Source of the DNA: Flagellimonas sp. 389
GTDB lineage: Bacteria > Bacteroidota > Bacteroidia > Flavobacteriales > Flavobacteriaceae
Length of the DNA stretch: 64,000 nucleotides
Direction: 5' to 3'
Assembly: GCF_018449435.1 (NCBI RefSeq)
Contig: NZ_JAHCMU010000005.1
Location: 62,001 to 126,000 of the forward strand
Positions 18,466-27,431 of the stretch are shown here, in pieces; the stretch's first letter is position 1; the number at the start of each line of letters is the position of its first letter. The notes under the pieces are model-generated. The model had not been told where the DNA came from. It did not search any database and saw nothing but the letters and a program-made list of their open reading frames with translations. The position numbers and the translations under genes are program-made.

Positions 18466-20010
18466 CTAATCGTTCTGATAAAAGGTAACCGTTCCACTTA
18501 CTTCGTTGCTAACTACTAGAATTTCTTTGCCCGTAGGGCTATCATCAGCATCTATTGCCAAAACTCCTTCTGGGCCAACGTCACCTGCGGTCTCCAAAAT
18601 CTGTAAGAATTCCGGGAAACTTGGATTGGAAATATCATATACCATGATTTGGTTATTTCGCTCCAGGCCAACAAAAAGAATTTGTCTATCCCCTATCTTC
18701 TGAATGGTCACTGCCTCTGGTTCGGCACCTTTATCATCACTACGGCTGTCATCTCCATTAAATACTGCTGGTGTAAGTTCCAAAGTTCTTTCAGCAATAT
18801 CGTTTCCACTATCGTAGACCGACTGTCCCATTCCAGACCAAATACTGAAGGATCTTGCTCCATAGTTGTATAATTCATCAAAATCACCATCATCATCAAT
18901 ATCGCCCAACGTCGTGGTGGATTGCAGACGCCCTAAGTTCTCATCCAATTGCAAGGTAGCTGCATCTGGAAAAGCTGTTTCATCAAAAACTAAATCCGCC
19001 ATACGTTCCTCTTCTGAAAAACCGTCATAATCGCGTGCATCACCTTCATTGGCAGTAACTACGTAATCCATCCCATTTACAGAATAATACGCTATTGCAT
19101 CTGGCTGGTACATTCCAAATACAGGAACGCTCCGCAATTCTTTTTTGTCGTCTCTATTGCTGGGATCTATTTCGTTACCGGGAGCGGAATAGTCTTTAAA
19201 TCCTAAAGGAAGAATGGATTCAATCTGTTTTGTTTCTAAGTTGACCACTGCAACCCCATTATTCTCTTGTAAAGTAACCCATGCTTTCTTAGAATCATCT
19301 GAAACGGCCACGTATTCTGGTTCAACATCCATAGCCAGCGTGGCGTTAGGGCCAAAAACACGGAATCCTTTTTCTTCCAAGGAAGCTTCATCACCGTTAA
19401 AGCTTGTAAAATCAAGAATGGATACCTCTCTGGTTTTTACATTTATGATTCCAATTGAACCCATAGGGTCGTTCGTGTATTCATCATTTGGTTCGCCCTC
19501 GTTGGCACATACAATATACGCTCCGTTTGGCGTAAACGTAACCATATCTGGCAAAGCACCTACTTTGAAGCTACAGATTTCTTTTTGGGTAGTTGTATCA
19601 AACAGTTCAATATAACCATCGGCCTGCTTATCTTCCGCTTCGATTGCAACAGCTAATTTGCCATCGCTTACGGCAACACTGTTTGGGGCACCCGCATTAA
19701 TACACGTAATCGAATTTAGTTTTATTGGGCTATTTAAGTTTGAAATATCAAAAACCGAAATTTCCGTGCTCTCCACGTTCACGATAAACAATTTGTTGGT
19801 AGAAGGGTCGAATGCAGAGATTTCGGAAGCACCTTCGCCTCCAACCTGAATGGTACCGTAAAATCCAAAATCCACTTGGGTCACTGGAATTTCGTCGTCA
19901 ACGGGGTCATCGTCACTGCCACCATCACCAATAAAATCATCTATTTTATCACAAGAAAAGAAGGTAAAAAGTAAAATCGTGGGGAATAAAAGTCTAAGGT
20001 AATTTTTCAT
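18466..20010 (-). CDS. choice-of-anchor I family beta-propeller lipoprotein
   Basis: This 514-residue lipoprotein has the lipobox LFTFFSC and a strongly acidic segment soon after it (GGSDDDPVDDE), suggesting export to the cell surface. The body is a WD40/YVTN-like propeller with the landmarks of the choice-of-anchor I group: ANEGEPND, NDPMGSIGIINV, AWVTLQENNGVAVV, VVTANEGDARDYDGF and GPEGVLAID near the end. Proteins of this group are often annotated near alkaline phosphatase-like enzymes, but no catalytic phosphatase residues are evident, so I give no activity. A long hairpin lies directly upstream of the start codon. Confidence 0.85.
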   Translation of the reverse strand: MKNYLRLLFPTILLFTFFSCDKIDDFIGDGGSDDDPVDDEIPVTQVDFGFYGTIQVGGEGASEISAFDPSTNKLFIVNVESTEISVFDISNLNSPIKLNSITCINAGAPNSVAVSDGKLAVAIEAEDKQADGYIELFDTTTQKEICSFKVGALPDMVTFTPNGAYIVCANEGEPNDEYTNDPMGSIGIINVKTREVSILDFTSFNGDEASLEEKGFRVFGPNATLAMDVEPEYVAVSDDSKKAWVTLQENNGVAVVNLETKQIESILPLGFKDYSAPGNEIDPSNRDDKKELRSVPVFGMYQPDAIAYYSVNGMDYVVTANEGDARDYDGFSEEERMADLVFDETAFPDAATLQLDENLGRLQSTTTLGDIDDDGDFDELYNYGARSFSIWSGMGQSVYDSGNDIAERTLELTPAVFNGDDSRSDDKGAEPEAVTIQKIGDRQILFVGLERNNQIMVYDISNPSFPEFLQILETAGDVGPEGVLAIDADDSPTGKEILVVSNEVSGTVTFYQND

Positions 20011-20014
20011 TTTC

Positions 20015-20051
20015 GTTTGGTTTAAATTTCCTTGGAAGTTCTAAACCAAAC
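20015..20051 (-). promoter_or_regulatory. long stem-loop immediately upstream of the choice-of-anchor I start codon
   Basis: Arms 20015-20024 and 20042-20051 are exact complements, and pairing continues inward through 20025-20030 with 20035-20040, with one bulged C (20041) and one G-T pair. About 16 bp can pair. The hairpin ends 4 nt before the ATG of the - strand gene, so in mRNA it could shield the initiation region; as DNA it could be an operator. Confidence 0.5.
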
Positions 20052-20086
20052 ATTAAGTGATTGTTAGAGGAATACTAAATTATGAT

Positions 20087-20971
20087 TTAGTTATTGTAAC
20101 CAAAACGTTTCAACTGACGCGAGTTGCTTCGCCAGTTTTTATTTACCTTAACATAGAGTTCTATATGCACTTGCTTGCTAAAGAATTTCTCCAAATCTTT
20201 TCTTGCTTCTACGCCTACTCGTTTTAAGGCACTGCCCTTGTGCCCTATAATAATTCCTTTCTGGGTATCTCTTTCCACCATTATTATGGAACGAATCCTA
20301 ATGATATCGTCATCTTCAAAAAACTCTTCTGTTTCTACCTCAACGGCATATGGAATTTCTTTTTTATAGTGCATCAATATTTTCTCCCGAATGGTTTCGT
20401 TCACAAAAAAACGCTCTGGTTTATCCGTTAACTGGTCTTTAGGATAATATGGTGGAGCTTCGGGCAATAATTCTAAAATTCGTTCAAAAACCTCTTTTAC
20501 ATTAAAGTTTTCCAAAGCAGAAATTGGATGTATTTCCGCAGTTGGGAGCAACACTTGCCAGTGTTGTATCTGCTCTTCCAATATGTGCTGTTCCGAAGTG
20601 TCTATCTTATTCAGGAGCAACAATACGGGAATTCTGCTGTTCTGGATTTTCTTGAAGAAGGCCTCATCTTTCAATGCTTTTTCCCCAATTTCGACCATGT
20701 AGAGGAGCACATCCGCATCTTCAAAAGCAGATTTCACAAAATCCATCATGGAGTTTTGTAGTTGATATGCGGGTTTTATAATTCCAGGAGTATCCGAAAG
20801 AATGACCTGAAAATCATCTCCATTGACAATCCCTAGAATTCGATGTCTTGTAGTCTGTGCCTTCGAAGTGATGATAGATAATTTTTCACCAACAAAAGCA
20901 TTCATCAATGTTGATTTACCGACATTGGGATTACCAATAATATTTACAAAACCTGCTTTATGCTTTTTCAT
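20087..20971 (-). CDS. era: GTPase Era
   Basis: The 294-residue product binds GTP and the 3' end of 16S rRNA during 30S maturation. The G domain has GNPNVGKST, switch-II DTPG and NKID; the C-terminal KH domain has GIIIGHKGSALKRVG. The start lies 14 nt inside the 3' end of the symporter gene upstream (same strand), so translation may be coupled. Length and motifs are typical. Confidence 0.96.
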   Translation of the reverse strand: MKKHKAGFVNIIGNPNVGKSTLMNAFVGEKLSIITSKAQTTRHRILGIVNGDDFQVILSDTPGIIKPAYQLQNSMMDFVKSAFEDADVLLYMVEIGEKALKDEAFFKKIQNSRIPVLLLLNKIDTSEQHILEEQIQHWQVLLPTAEIHPISALENFNVKEVFERILELLPEAPPYYPKDQLTDKPERFFVNETIREKILMHYKKEIPYAVEVETEEFFEDDDIIRIRSIIMVERDTQKGIIIGHKGSALKRVGVEARKDLEKFFSKQVHIELYVKVNKNWRSNSRQLKRFGYNN

Positions 20972-22340
20972 CCTTCAGTTTTTTAAAGTACACTTTTGCC
21001 CGTTCGTTCACCTTTGGCGCCAATAGTAAAACTGCTATCATATTTGGGATTACCATTAGGGCATACGATAAATCAATCAGATTCTTTACCAAATCCAATG
21101 AGGCTATCGCCGCAAAAACTATCATGATCACAAAATATACATTGTACAGCTTTCCAATTTTAGCGTTGGTCAAGTACGATAAACTCTTTACGCCATAATA
21201 GGAATAGGTAAAAAGTGTTGACAATGCGAATGCCGAAACGATGACCATCAACAAATCATCACCTACACCAAACAGTGTTGTTCTAAATGCTTGAAGCGTC
21301 ATTACAATTCCACTGGAATCTTCTAAATAGGCACCACTAAGTATGATTACGACCGCAGTGAACGTACAGACCAAAATGGTATCTATAAATGGGCCCAACA
21401 TGGCAACAAGTCCCTCCCGGATAGGCTCATCATTTTTTGACTGGCCGTGGTACATAGGCGCACTCCCCAATCCTGCTTCATTTGAAAACATGGCCCGCCT
21501 GACCCCAATGATTACCAGTCCCCAGAAGCCGCCTGTGACCACTGTTTTAAAATTCCAAGCCTCGGTAACAATCAATTTTAATGATGGTATTACTTGTGAT
21601 GCATTCAAAACCATGACCACAATGACCGCCACCAGATAGACCATTACCATAAAGGGGACGATAGCAGTAGCTACTTTCGCAATATTTTTCAATCCACCAA
21701 AAATTACAAAAGAAGAAATTATGGCCAATACGATACCTATGGTCAGTTTCCAATTGAACAAGGGGTCCGCTTCAGTGCCGCCCATTGCAATTAGGTTCTC
21801 TTCCGGTACAACAACGCTCATGAAAGTTTCCGTAAACTGATTTGCCGTGAAAACACCAAGAAAACCAAATAAGCCCGCTATACTGAAAAAAATCGCCAAG
21901 GGTTTTGCCTTTTTACCCAAACCTTTAGTGATATAATACATAGGTCCTCCTTGCAAATTTCCATCTGAGTCTTCGCCACGATACATAATGGACAGACTAC
22001 ACGAATAAAACTTAATGCACATACCTATTAAGGCGGTCATCCAAATCCAAAAAACGACCCCTGGCCCACCATCGTGAATGGCAATCGCCACACCTGAGAT
22101 ATTCCCTAAGCCTACTGTCGCAGCCACTGCTGCCGAAAGGGCTTGCAGTGAACTCACATCACCTTTGGCATTTTTATCGTCATACTTGCCCCGGGTTATG
22201 GCAATGGCATGCCCAAAAAAACGATAGGGCAATAATCGAGAATAAAATACCAAGAATAAGCCACCACCTATCAATAAGATAAACATAGGCCATTCAGTGC
22301 CTGAAATTGCCTTAATCAAAAAGTCGTTGAACTGCTTCAT
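20958..22340 (-). CDS. AGCS family sodium:alanine symporter
   Basis: A 460-residue inner-membrane carrier with about 11 hydrophobic helices. The segments AAVAATVGLGNISGVAIAI and GPGVVFWIWMTALIGM, and later RRAMFSNEAGLGSAP, are the hallmark motifs of the AGCS amino-acid:cation symporter family, which imports alanine or glycine with sodium. It precedes and overlaps era by 14 nt. Specificity between alanine, glycine or other small amino acids is not resolved. Confidence 0.93.
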   Translation of the reverse strand: MKQFNDFLIKAISGTEWPMFILLIGGGLFLVFYSRLLPYRFFGHAIAITRGKYDDKNAKGDVSSLQALSAAVAATVGLGNISGVAIAIHDGGPGVVFWIWMTALIGMCIKFYSCSLSIMYRGEDSDGNLQGGPMYYITKGLGKKAKPLAIFFSIAGLFGFLGVFTANQFTETFMSVVVPEENLIAMGGTEADPLFNWKLTIGIVLAIISSFVIFGGLKNIAKVATAIVPFMVMVYLVAVIVVMVLNASQVIPSLKLIVTEAWNFKTVVTGGFWGLVIIGVRRAMFSNEAGLGSAPMYHGQSKNDEPIREGLVAMLGPFIDTILVCTFTAVVIILSGAYLEDSSGIVMTLQAFRTTLFGVGDDLLMVIVSAFALSTLFTYSYYGVKSLSYLTNAKIGKLYNVYFVIMIVFAAIASLDLVKNLIDLSYALMVIPNMIAVLLLAPKVNERAKVYFKKLKDEKA

Positions 22341-22525
22341 AGGTTTCGAAGGTAGCTATTTCATTAAAACAATTCTGTTTACTTCTATAGAATTCAGTAT
22401 GTTTTTCAAATCAAGGCGCAAAAGATTGGTTTAAAAAATGAAATGACACATCGGTTTCTCCTAGGATTAGTTTGATTGAATTGATGTGCATACAGATATT
22501 TTTCAAATCAAAGTCTTGCTAAATT

Positions 22526-22558
22526 TGGATATAACACAGAAACGGTTGTATATTTACC
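22526..22558 (+). promoter_or_regulatory. probable promoter of the initiator tRNA gene
   Basis: TTTG (22526-22529), a 21-nt spacer and TATATTTA (22551-22558, one mismatch to TAnnTTTG) stand 8 nt before the mature tRNA 5' end. The rest of the 22341-22525 gap shows no gene. Confidence 0.5.
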
Positions 22559-22566
22559 GTCCACAT

Positions 22567-22639
<73 letters not shown>

Positions 22640-22646
22640 CTAGAAG

Positions 22647-22680
22647 AAAAAAGCCTTTCAAAAATTGAAAGGCTTTTTTT
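22647..22680 (+). terminator. rho-independent terminator of tRNA-fMet
   Basis: Nine paired bases (22653-22661 with 22665-22673), extended by an A-run and T-run, a 3-nt loop and seven T residues. It starts 8 nt after the tRNA. Confidence 0.9.
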
Positions 22681-22742
22681 ATCCCTAAAGATTTTTTGGA
22701 ACAACAAGACGAGAAGTTTATCCTGAGCATAGCCAAAGGAAA

Positions 22743-22762
22743 TCCAGTTACCGTTACTAGAA
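22743..22762 (+). repeat. partial copy of the tRNA-fMet 3' end
   Basis: Twenty bases match the tRNA 3' end plus flank (22626-22645) at 18 positions. It lies 104 nt after the tRNA and is preceded by the REP-like sequence TATCCTGAGCATAGCCAAAG. It cannot form a tRNA. The remaining gap to 22856 shows nothing else. Confidence 0.6.
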
Positions 22763-22856
22763 AAATAGCCAGCACAAGTTAGATAAACCTCTTTATGTTC
22801 TATAATTCTAAAAGGATTGTCTTACTTATAGACTTTGTTTAAGCTCACTTGATAGT

Positions 22857-24281
22857 TTAACCGAATAATTCGATTTGTTGTTTACTTGGTTTTAACGCCA
22901 ATACTAAAAATAGAATCAAACTGCTTAAAAACACCAGTCCAAGAGTTTTACTGTACATATTGACAATAGCATAGCTAAATTCAAACTCTGGTAGATTTTT
23001 ATAGTCACTTTTGCCGAAGGTTGAATCTTTAAATAGCATCGGCTTAAAGAAGTTTCTCCACTCTTTTGAAAATGCCAAGCTCTGGCGCTTAAAGTCTTGA
23101 TAATCTTCTGTTGAAGTCCCTGCAATGCTGTTCAATGTATTTTGTACAATCAAAGCAGGCGACAACCAACTTGAAGCATTTACCAATCTGTGTTGGTTAC
23201 TTATTTGTGCTTCAAACTCTGATAGTAATGGCTTCAATTCGTCTTGAATCAACTCTTGTGTGGCCATATACTTTTGATAAAACCCTCTTACCTGTGTGCT
23301 GTCATTTGTTGCATATTCTGGATGGTCTCTTAAAAAATTATCTAAAATTTCATCTTGTTTCTTGGTAGCTTCAGCTTTAATTGAACGCATTTCATTTAGC
23401 ATCAATGTTCTTGATGGAATGGGATACAGGGTATTGCTCATTTGGTTTATCAATGAGGGGGATAGCAAAACAAACAGAATCCAAAACCCAATTAATGTAA
23501 TGGCATTTTTGGCAGAACTCCTTATCCAAATATTAGTTGCAAAAGCCAATACAAACCAGAATAAAGCATATGCAATAACGATGGACAATAAAGCCACAAA
23601 AGACATAAAGCCCGTCTTGAAGTCAAAGCCAAAAACAATGAACACTATAGAGAGCGTTATGATGATAGCGATTACCAACCAAAAAAAGCGTAACCCTAAT
23701 TTTTGTAAGACCCAAATCCTAATATCAATAGGTTGTGATGCCAATAGTTTTAAAGAGCCACTTTCACGTTCGGATGCCAATATATTGAATGAAAATGCTA
23801 TAATAAGAAGCGGTAAAAGATAGACAATGACAAAAGCCAAGTCAAAACTTCCAAATAATAACTGAACTGGACTGGTCATTTCTTTAAAGCTCAGTGTTGA
23901 GTCATCGCCAGTAACAATTGGTTGTACGTAATGTGCAAACAAATCAGATTGTCCCGTAGCCACAAAAGCTGTTGATTTGGCAGGCATATTAACCACTCTT
24001 GGATGTAGATTCCCTATCACGATTGGTCGAGTGGGAACAAGCCAGCTCGATGCATTGACTTCAAAACCTTTGTCAATAGAATCGAGTTGTGCCAACATTT
24101 CTTTTTCTCCCGTTTTGAACTGATTTATGGCTTCAGCAATATTGGATGTTCTCGCATCCACCTTTTGTATACCATTATATACAGCAAAGCCAAAGAGGAT
24201 TAGTAGTAGTATGGTCAACACTTGAATCCATCGGTTGCGTATCAAAAGCAACCATTCGTATTTGAAATTATATTTTAACAT
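22857..24281 (-). CDS. ABC-2 type permease with DUF3526-like layout (subunit 2)
   Basis: The product (474 residues from ATG 24281) has an N-terminal helix (QVLTILLLILFGFAV), a large extracytoplasmic region of about 120 residues, four or five central helices around ASERESGSLKLLASQP, a second large loop and a final helix (LGLVFLSSLILFLVLAL). This two-large-loop layout fits the DUF3526 group of ABC-2 permeases. ATG 24281 overlaps the upstream permease stop by 14 nt; an in-frame ATG at 24317 is further upstream. It is the last gene of a three-gene - strand exporter (ATPase, permease, permease). Substrate is unknown. Confidence 0.8.
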   Translation of the reverse strand: MLKYNFKYEWLLLIRNRWIQVLTILLLILFGFAVYNGIQKVDARTSNIAEAINQFKTGEKEMLAQLDSIDKGFEVNASSWLVPTRPIVIGNLHPRVVNMPAKSTAFVATGQSDLFAHYVQPIVTGDDSTLSFKEMTSPVQLLFGSFDLAFVIVYLLPLLIIAFSFNILASERESGSLKLLASQPIDIRIWVLQKLGLRFFWLVIAIIITLSIVFIVFGFDFKTGFMSFVALLSIVIAYALFWFVLAFATNIWIRSSAKNAITLIGFWILFVLLSPSLINQMSNTLYPIPSRTLMLNEMRSIKAEATKKQDEILDNFLRDHPEYATNDSTQVRGFYQKYMATQELIQDELKPLLSEFEAQISNQHRLVNASSWLSPALIVQNTLNSIAGTSTEDYQDFKRQSLAFSKEWRNFFKPMLFKDSTFGKSDYKNLPEFEFSYAIVNMYSKTLGLVFLSSLILFLVLALKPSKQQIELFG

Positions 24282-25689
24282 TTTTAAGCGATTTAGTCGT
24301 GAAAAATAGTATTGCAAACGAACCGAGCAACCAACACAATAGTATCAGGATATTACCAATATTGTGCTTTAAGTTCTCAGTTAATGTCGGTGGCTCGTAA
24401 TTGAATTTTGGCAATTGTTTCCAAAAGTCTGCATCCGCTTTCCAAGACCAATCGCCATATTCGGATTCTTCTGCGAAATGTTCATTGAGAAATTTTTGGG
24501 TTTCAATCCTGTAATTTTCAGCAGCATCAGCAAAATCCCAATGCGTGGTATAATCTGTGTTGGCTATTGACATACTTAAAAAGCGAGTGGGCAAAAAAGG
24601 TGAAACAACCGCTAATTGACTATAAACTCTTGATTGGTTTGAATACTGTGCCTTTAATTGCTTATAGTGCTTAAAATAGACTTCGGCTTGGTGCTCTTCT
24701 CCTTTTTGCATTCTGTAACCATCATAATTAAAAGGCAATTGGCTTAAACTATCCACACCATATTCTTTCAAGACCTGCTTCTCAAGAGCTTTAGATGCTT
24801 CGCTCCATGGGTTATGGCCATCTAATCCTTCTTTTTTATCCTTAGTAATATTTTCTGCAAACTCTTGTTTTGAGGGGTAAGGATACTTGTATTCAGCAAT
24901 GTTACTAGCTGTTTTTGGCAATATCAAACAAACTAAAATCCATATACTCAATGATAGTACCAATGCAATTCCAGATTTTTTCACCAACCCAGAAATTATA
25001 AATACTAAATTGATAAATATAGCATAGTAGACCACGTAAGCTAGGAAGAGTGTCGCTAAGGATGACCAACTAAAAATCCCAAAATCCGGTAAGCTGGATA
25101 ATATGATGCCAGTTGCGACAAAAAGAACAAATAGCAACGCAAATAAGGGTGAAAATACGGCGAGCCATTTGCCAAAAATGAGTTTAAAACCTATAACACC
25201 CTGACTGTTGAGCAATGTGATAGTTCCCATTTCCTTTTCTTTCGTCAAGCTATTGTAAGCGATAAAAATGATGAGCAAAGGAATAATAAACATGAGAATG
25301 AAATCTGGTGTTAAATTTCCAAATCTTGCCAACCCCGTTTGGTCAGAAGCTTCGTCAAATTGGGCTTCATTTCGCTTGTGAGCCTCTAAAAAAATAGAAG
25401 TACCCGTATATTTATCCACGCCTTGGTCTATGAGTGCCAATGGATATTTTGGTTTAAAAGCGTATGTCCCGTAATGTGCAGCGGAATGAGGATTCTTTTC
25501 GCCTTGGTTATCCCACACCTCTCGTTCCGATTGTTTTGCCAATACATATTCTTCATTGATGTCTTTATAGTGCCATGCACTTATAATAACGGCTACAATA
25601 GTAAGAATGATGACAAGGATGAATGCGATTCTAATACGACCATCCCTAAACAGTTCTTTACTTTCTTTTTTAAGGGTGGTCAGTATCAT
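24268..25689 (-). CDS. ABC-2 type permease with DUF3526-like layout (subunit 1)
   Basis: A 473-residue membrane protein with the same layout as its downstream neighbour: N-terminal helix (IAFILVIILTIVAVIISAW), extracytoplasmic loop, a helix cluster including LTKEKEMGTITLLNSQG, a second loop of about 180 residues rich in charged and aromatic residues, and a C-terminal helix. Its start overlaps the ATPase stop by 4 nt. The two permeases are paralogues and probably form a heterodimer. DUF3526 assignment is from overall layout and memory of the family. Confidence 0.8.
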   Translation of the reverse strand: MILTTLKKESKELFRDGRIRIAFILVIILTIVAVIISAWHYKDINEEYVLAKQSEREVWDNQGEKNPHSAAHYGTYAFKPKYPLALIDQGVDKYTGTSIFLEAHKRNEAQFDEASDQTGLARFGNLTPDFILMFIIPLLIIFIAYNSLTKEKEMGTITLLNSQGVIGFKLIFGKWLAVFSPLFALLFVLFVATGIILSSLPDFGIFSWSSLATLFLAYVVYYAIFINLVFIISGLVKKSGIALVLSLSIWILVCLILPKTASNIAEYKYPYPSKQEFAENITKDKKEGLDGHNPWSEASKALEKQVLKEYGVDSLSQLPFNYDGYRMQKGEEHQAEVYFKHYKQLKAQYSNQSRVYSQLAVVSPFLPTRFLSMSIANTDYTTHWDFADAAENYRIETQKFLNEHFAEESEYGDWSWKADADFWKQLPKFNYEPPTLTENLKHNIGNILILLCWLLGSFAILFFTTKSLKNVKI

Positions 25690-26402
25690 AGTTCAATGGT
25701 ATTATAGGACATGGTCTCCAGATAATTTTTCTCTAAATCAGACAGTGTAATTTCATCAACGGACCATTGTTGTTTTAATTGACCATTTTTCATAATACCA
25801 ATGGTTGTTGCAACTTCTTTGGCTCTAAATAAATCATGGGTAGCCATGAGTGTTGCAACACCTTTTTGTTTTAATTTTTGCAATAGTCTACCAAACTCGA
25901 AACTTGCTTTTGGGTCCAATCCAGAGGTAGGTTCATCCAAGAGCAGGACTTTAGCATCTTTTGCCAATGCAATCGCAACACCTACTTTTTGACGCATTCC
26001 TTTTGAGTATTTTGATACCGGCTTGTAAAAGGCAGATTCCTGAAGTCCAGCTTCGGTCAATATGGATTCCAAGGTCTTTTTATTGAAGTTCTTGTTTGCG
26101 ATTCCTGAAAAATAATCCAGATTTTCAATTGCATTTAGACTTGGGTATAACATTAAATTTTCGGGGATATAAGCCAAGTACTGCTTGGTTTGTTTGGAAT
26201 GCTCAACAACGTCTAATTGATTGATAGAGGCACTCCCTGAGGTTGGTTTCAGAAAACCAAGTAAAAGATTTATAGTAGTTGTTTTGCCTGCTCCATTTGC
26301 TCCTAAGAGACAATAAATCTCTCCTTCTTTTACTTCTAAATCAAGAGCATCCAAAGCGGTTAAATCACCATAGGATTTTGTAAGGTTATTGGTATGTATC
26401 AT
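25686..26402 (-). CDS. ABC transporter ATP-binding protein of the ABC-2 exporter
   Basis: The 238-residue ATPase has Walker A GANGAGKTT, a signature variant YSKGMRQKVG, Walker B VLLLDEPTSGLDP and H-loop ATHD. The KG in place of GG in the signature is common in ABC-2 (DrrA/NatA/NosF-like) ATPases. It is first in a tight operon with two ABC-2 permeases. A 232-nt gap separates it from the small secreted protein gene upstream on the same strand. Confidence 0.93.
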   Translation of the reverse strand: MIHTNNLTKSYGDLTALDALDLEVKEGEIYCLLGANGAGKTTTINLLLGFLKPTSGSASINQLDVVEHSKQTKQYLAYIPENLMLYPSLNAIENLDYFSGIANKNFNKKTLESILTEAGLQESAFYKPVSKYSKGMRQKVGVAIALAKDAKVLLLDEPTSGLDPKASFEFGRLLQKLKQKGVATLMATHDLFRAKEVATTIGIMKNGQLKQQWSVDEITLSDLEKNYLETMSYNTIEL

Positions 26403-26634
26403 ATCTTCTTGTATTAATTGATATTAGGTATGTTATTGTACTGACAGTGTACAACAAAAATGCTCTCTAAATGAATTTTTGGAATGCAATGGTGACTTAA
26501 TTCGTTACATTGAGCTCTTGAAATTTACTTATTGCTACATTGAAGCAGATACCAAATAAGAATGGCTTAATGAAATAGATAGCTAAACATGTTAGGCCAT
26601 GCATCATTGAGCATAAAGAACAGAGTCATCCAAG

Positions 26635-26943
26635 TTATAACGATGGTGGTGGTTTATTAAAGTAGAAAAAATGATGGTGCTCCCTAAACAGAGGGTTTTT
26701 GTAAAGCAAGGTAAAAGGCTTTGGTAATATCGCTTTTTTAAAGACCTTACTTGAATAGGAATACAAATGGCCATTAAATGTTTTGGTCTTGTTCGAATCA
26801 ACGACTAAGATACAATGCTGACAATCGCTACTATCATCGTGTGAGACAGCATGAGAAAGTGAGTGGGCTACTCCTATCTTTAAAAAGATAAAGATTAGCA
26901 GAAGTAAAATACTTTTTACGCTATGAGATGTATTTTGGCCCAC
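26635..26943 (-). CDS. small secreted His/Cys-containing protein, possible metal binder
   Basis: This 102-residue frame starts with GTG at 26943, the only plausible start. A signal peptide (SILLLLIFIFLKIGVAHS) is followed by the cluster HSLSHAVSHDDSSDCQHC, with three spaced His and Cys41/Cys44, and a basic, aromatic C-terminal part ending in EHHHFFYFNKPPP. Small proteins of this style occur beside metal-related transporters in Bacteroidota; I infer periplasmic metal binding or sensing, unproven. It lies upstream of the ABC-2 exporter on the same strand. AT-rich context and the non-ATG start make the coding call less certain. Confidence 0.55.
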   Translation of the reverse strand: MGQNTSHSVKSILLLLIFIFLKIGVAHSLSHAVSHDDSSDCQHCILVVDSNKTKTFNGHLYSYSSKVFKKAILPKPFTLLYKNPLFREHHHFFYFNKPPPSL

Positions 26944-27431
26944 AACTCAAAGCTAAACAAAATAGCGTAAAAACTTTGTTAATGTGCACTAGATACTACT
27001 TAACCTTACAGTCGGAAAGAAGCTTTAAGTCTTTTTACATTATAAAATATTCTGATTTCATTTTTTCTTACCCTTTACTAATTTTCAAATACTTTTTAAA
27101 TAGTATTTTCTTGTTAAAAATAAAAACACTATTTAAAACTATATACTTCCATAAACCGAAAGTACCAATTCAAGTTCTATTCCCACTACAAAAAAAGCTT
27201 CCTGTACGGAAGCCCTTTTTATTATCAATACTACACAGCTAATATAAGTTGAATGTATTGGTGTTGTCTTTGCCTATTCAACCATCGACTACTATTTTCT
27301 TTAAACTGTTTAAAAGCTGCTTATTTGGATGTTACACTAACCTGTACTATACAGATAATGAGAAAATATCACTTTTGGTAAATTTGATATCGTACCAAAA
27401 GTGGTGCTTTATTATACTTGACATGTACATT
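26944..27431. other. AT-rich gene-free interval with one hairpin
   Basis: Nearly 490 nt with no convincing gene. Short open frames on the + strand here have low-complexity, Phe/Lys/Leu-rich translations and no family resemblance. The only structured element is the hairpin at 27191-27220. Confidence 0.6.
27191..27220. terminator. bidirectional terminator-like hairpin
   Basis: GCTTCC and GGAAGC (27197-27202 with 27208-27213) pair around a 5-nt loop, with an A-run before and a T-run after. It lies about 210 nt beyond the stop of the - strand lipoprotein gene at 27432. Confidence 0.65.

Noticed and set aside
26948..26955. -7 element (TAGCTTTG) for the small His/Cys protein gene
   Set aside because: It lies 4 nt before the GTG start, so a transcript from it would begin within the coding region.
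26944..27431. Small + strand genes in the AT-rich interval (about 26928-27242 and 27249-27464)
   Set aside because: Translations are low complexity, lack any family resemblance and have no promoter or ribosome-binding context.
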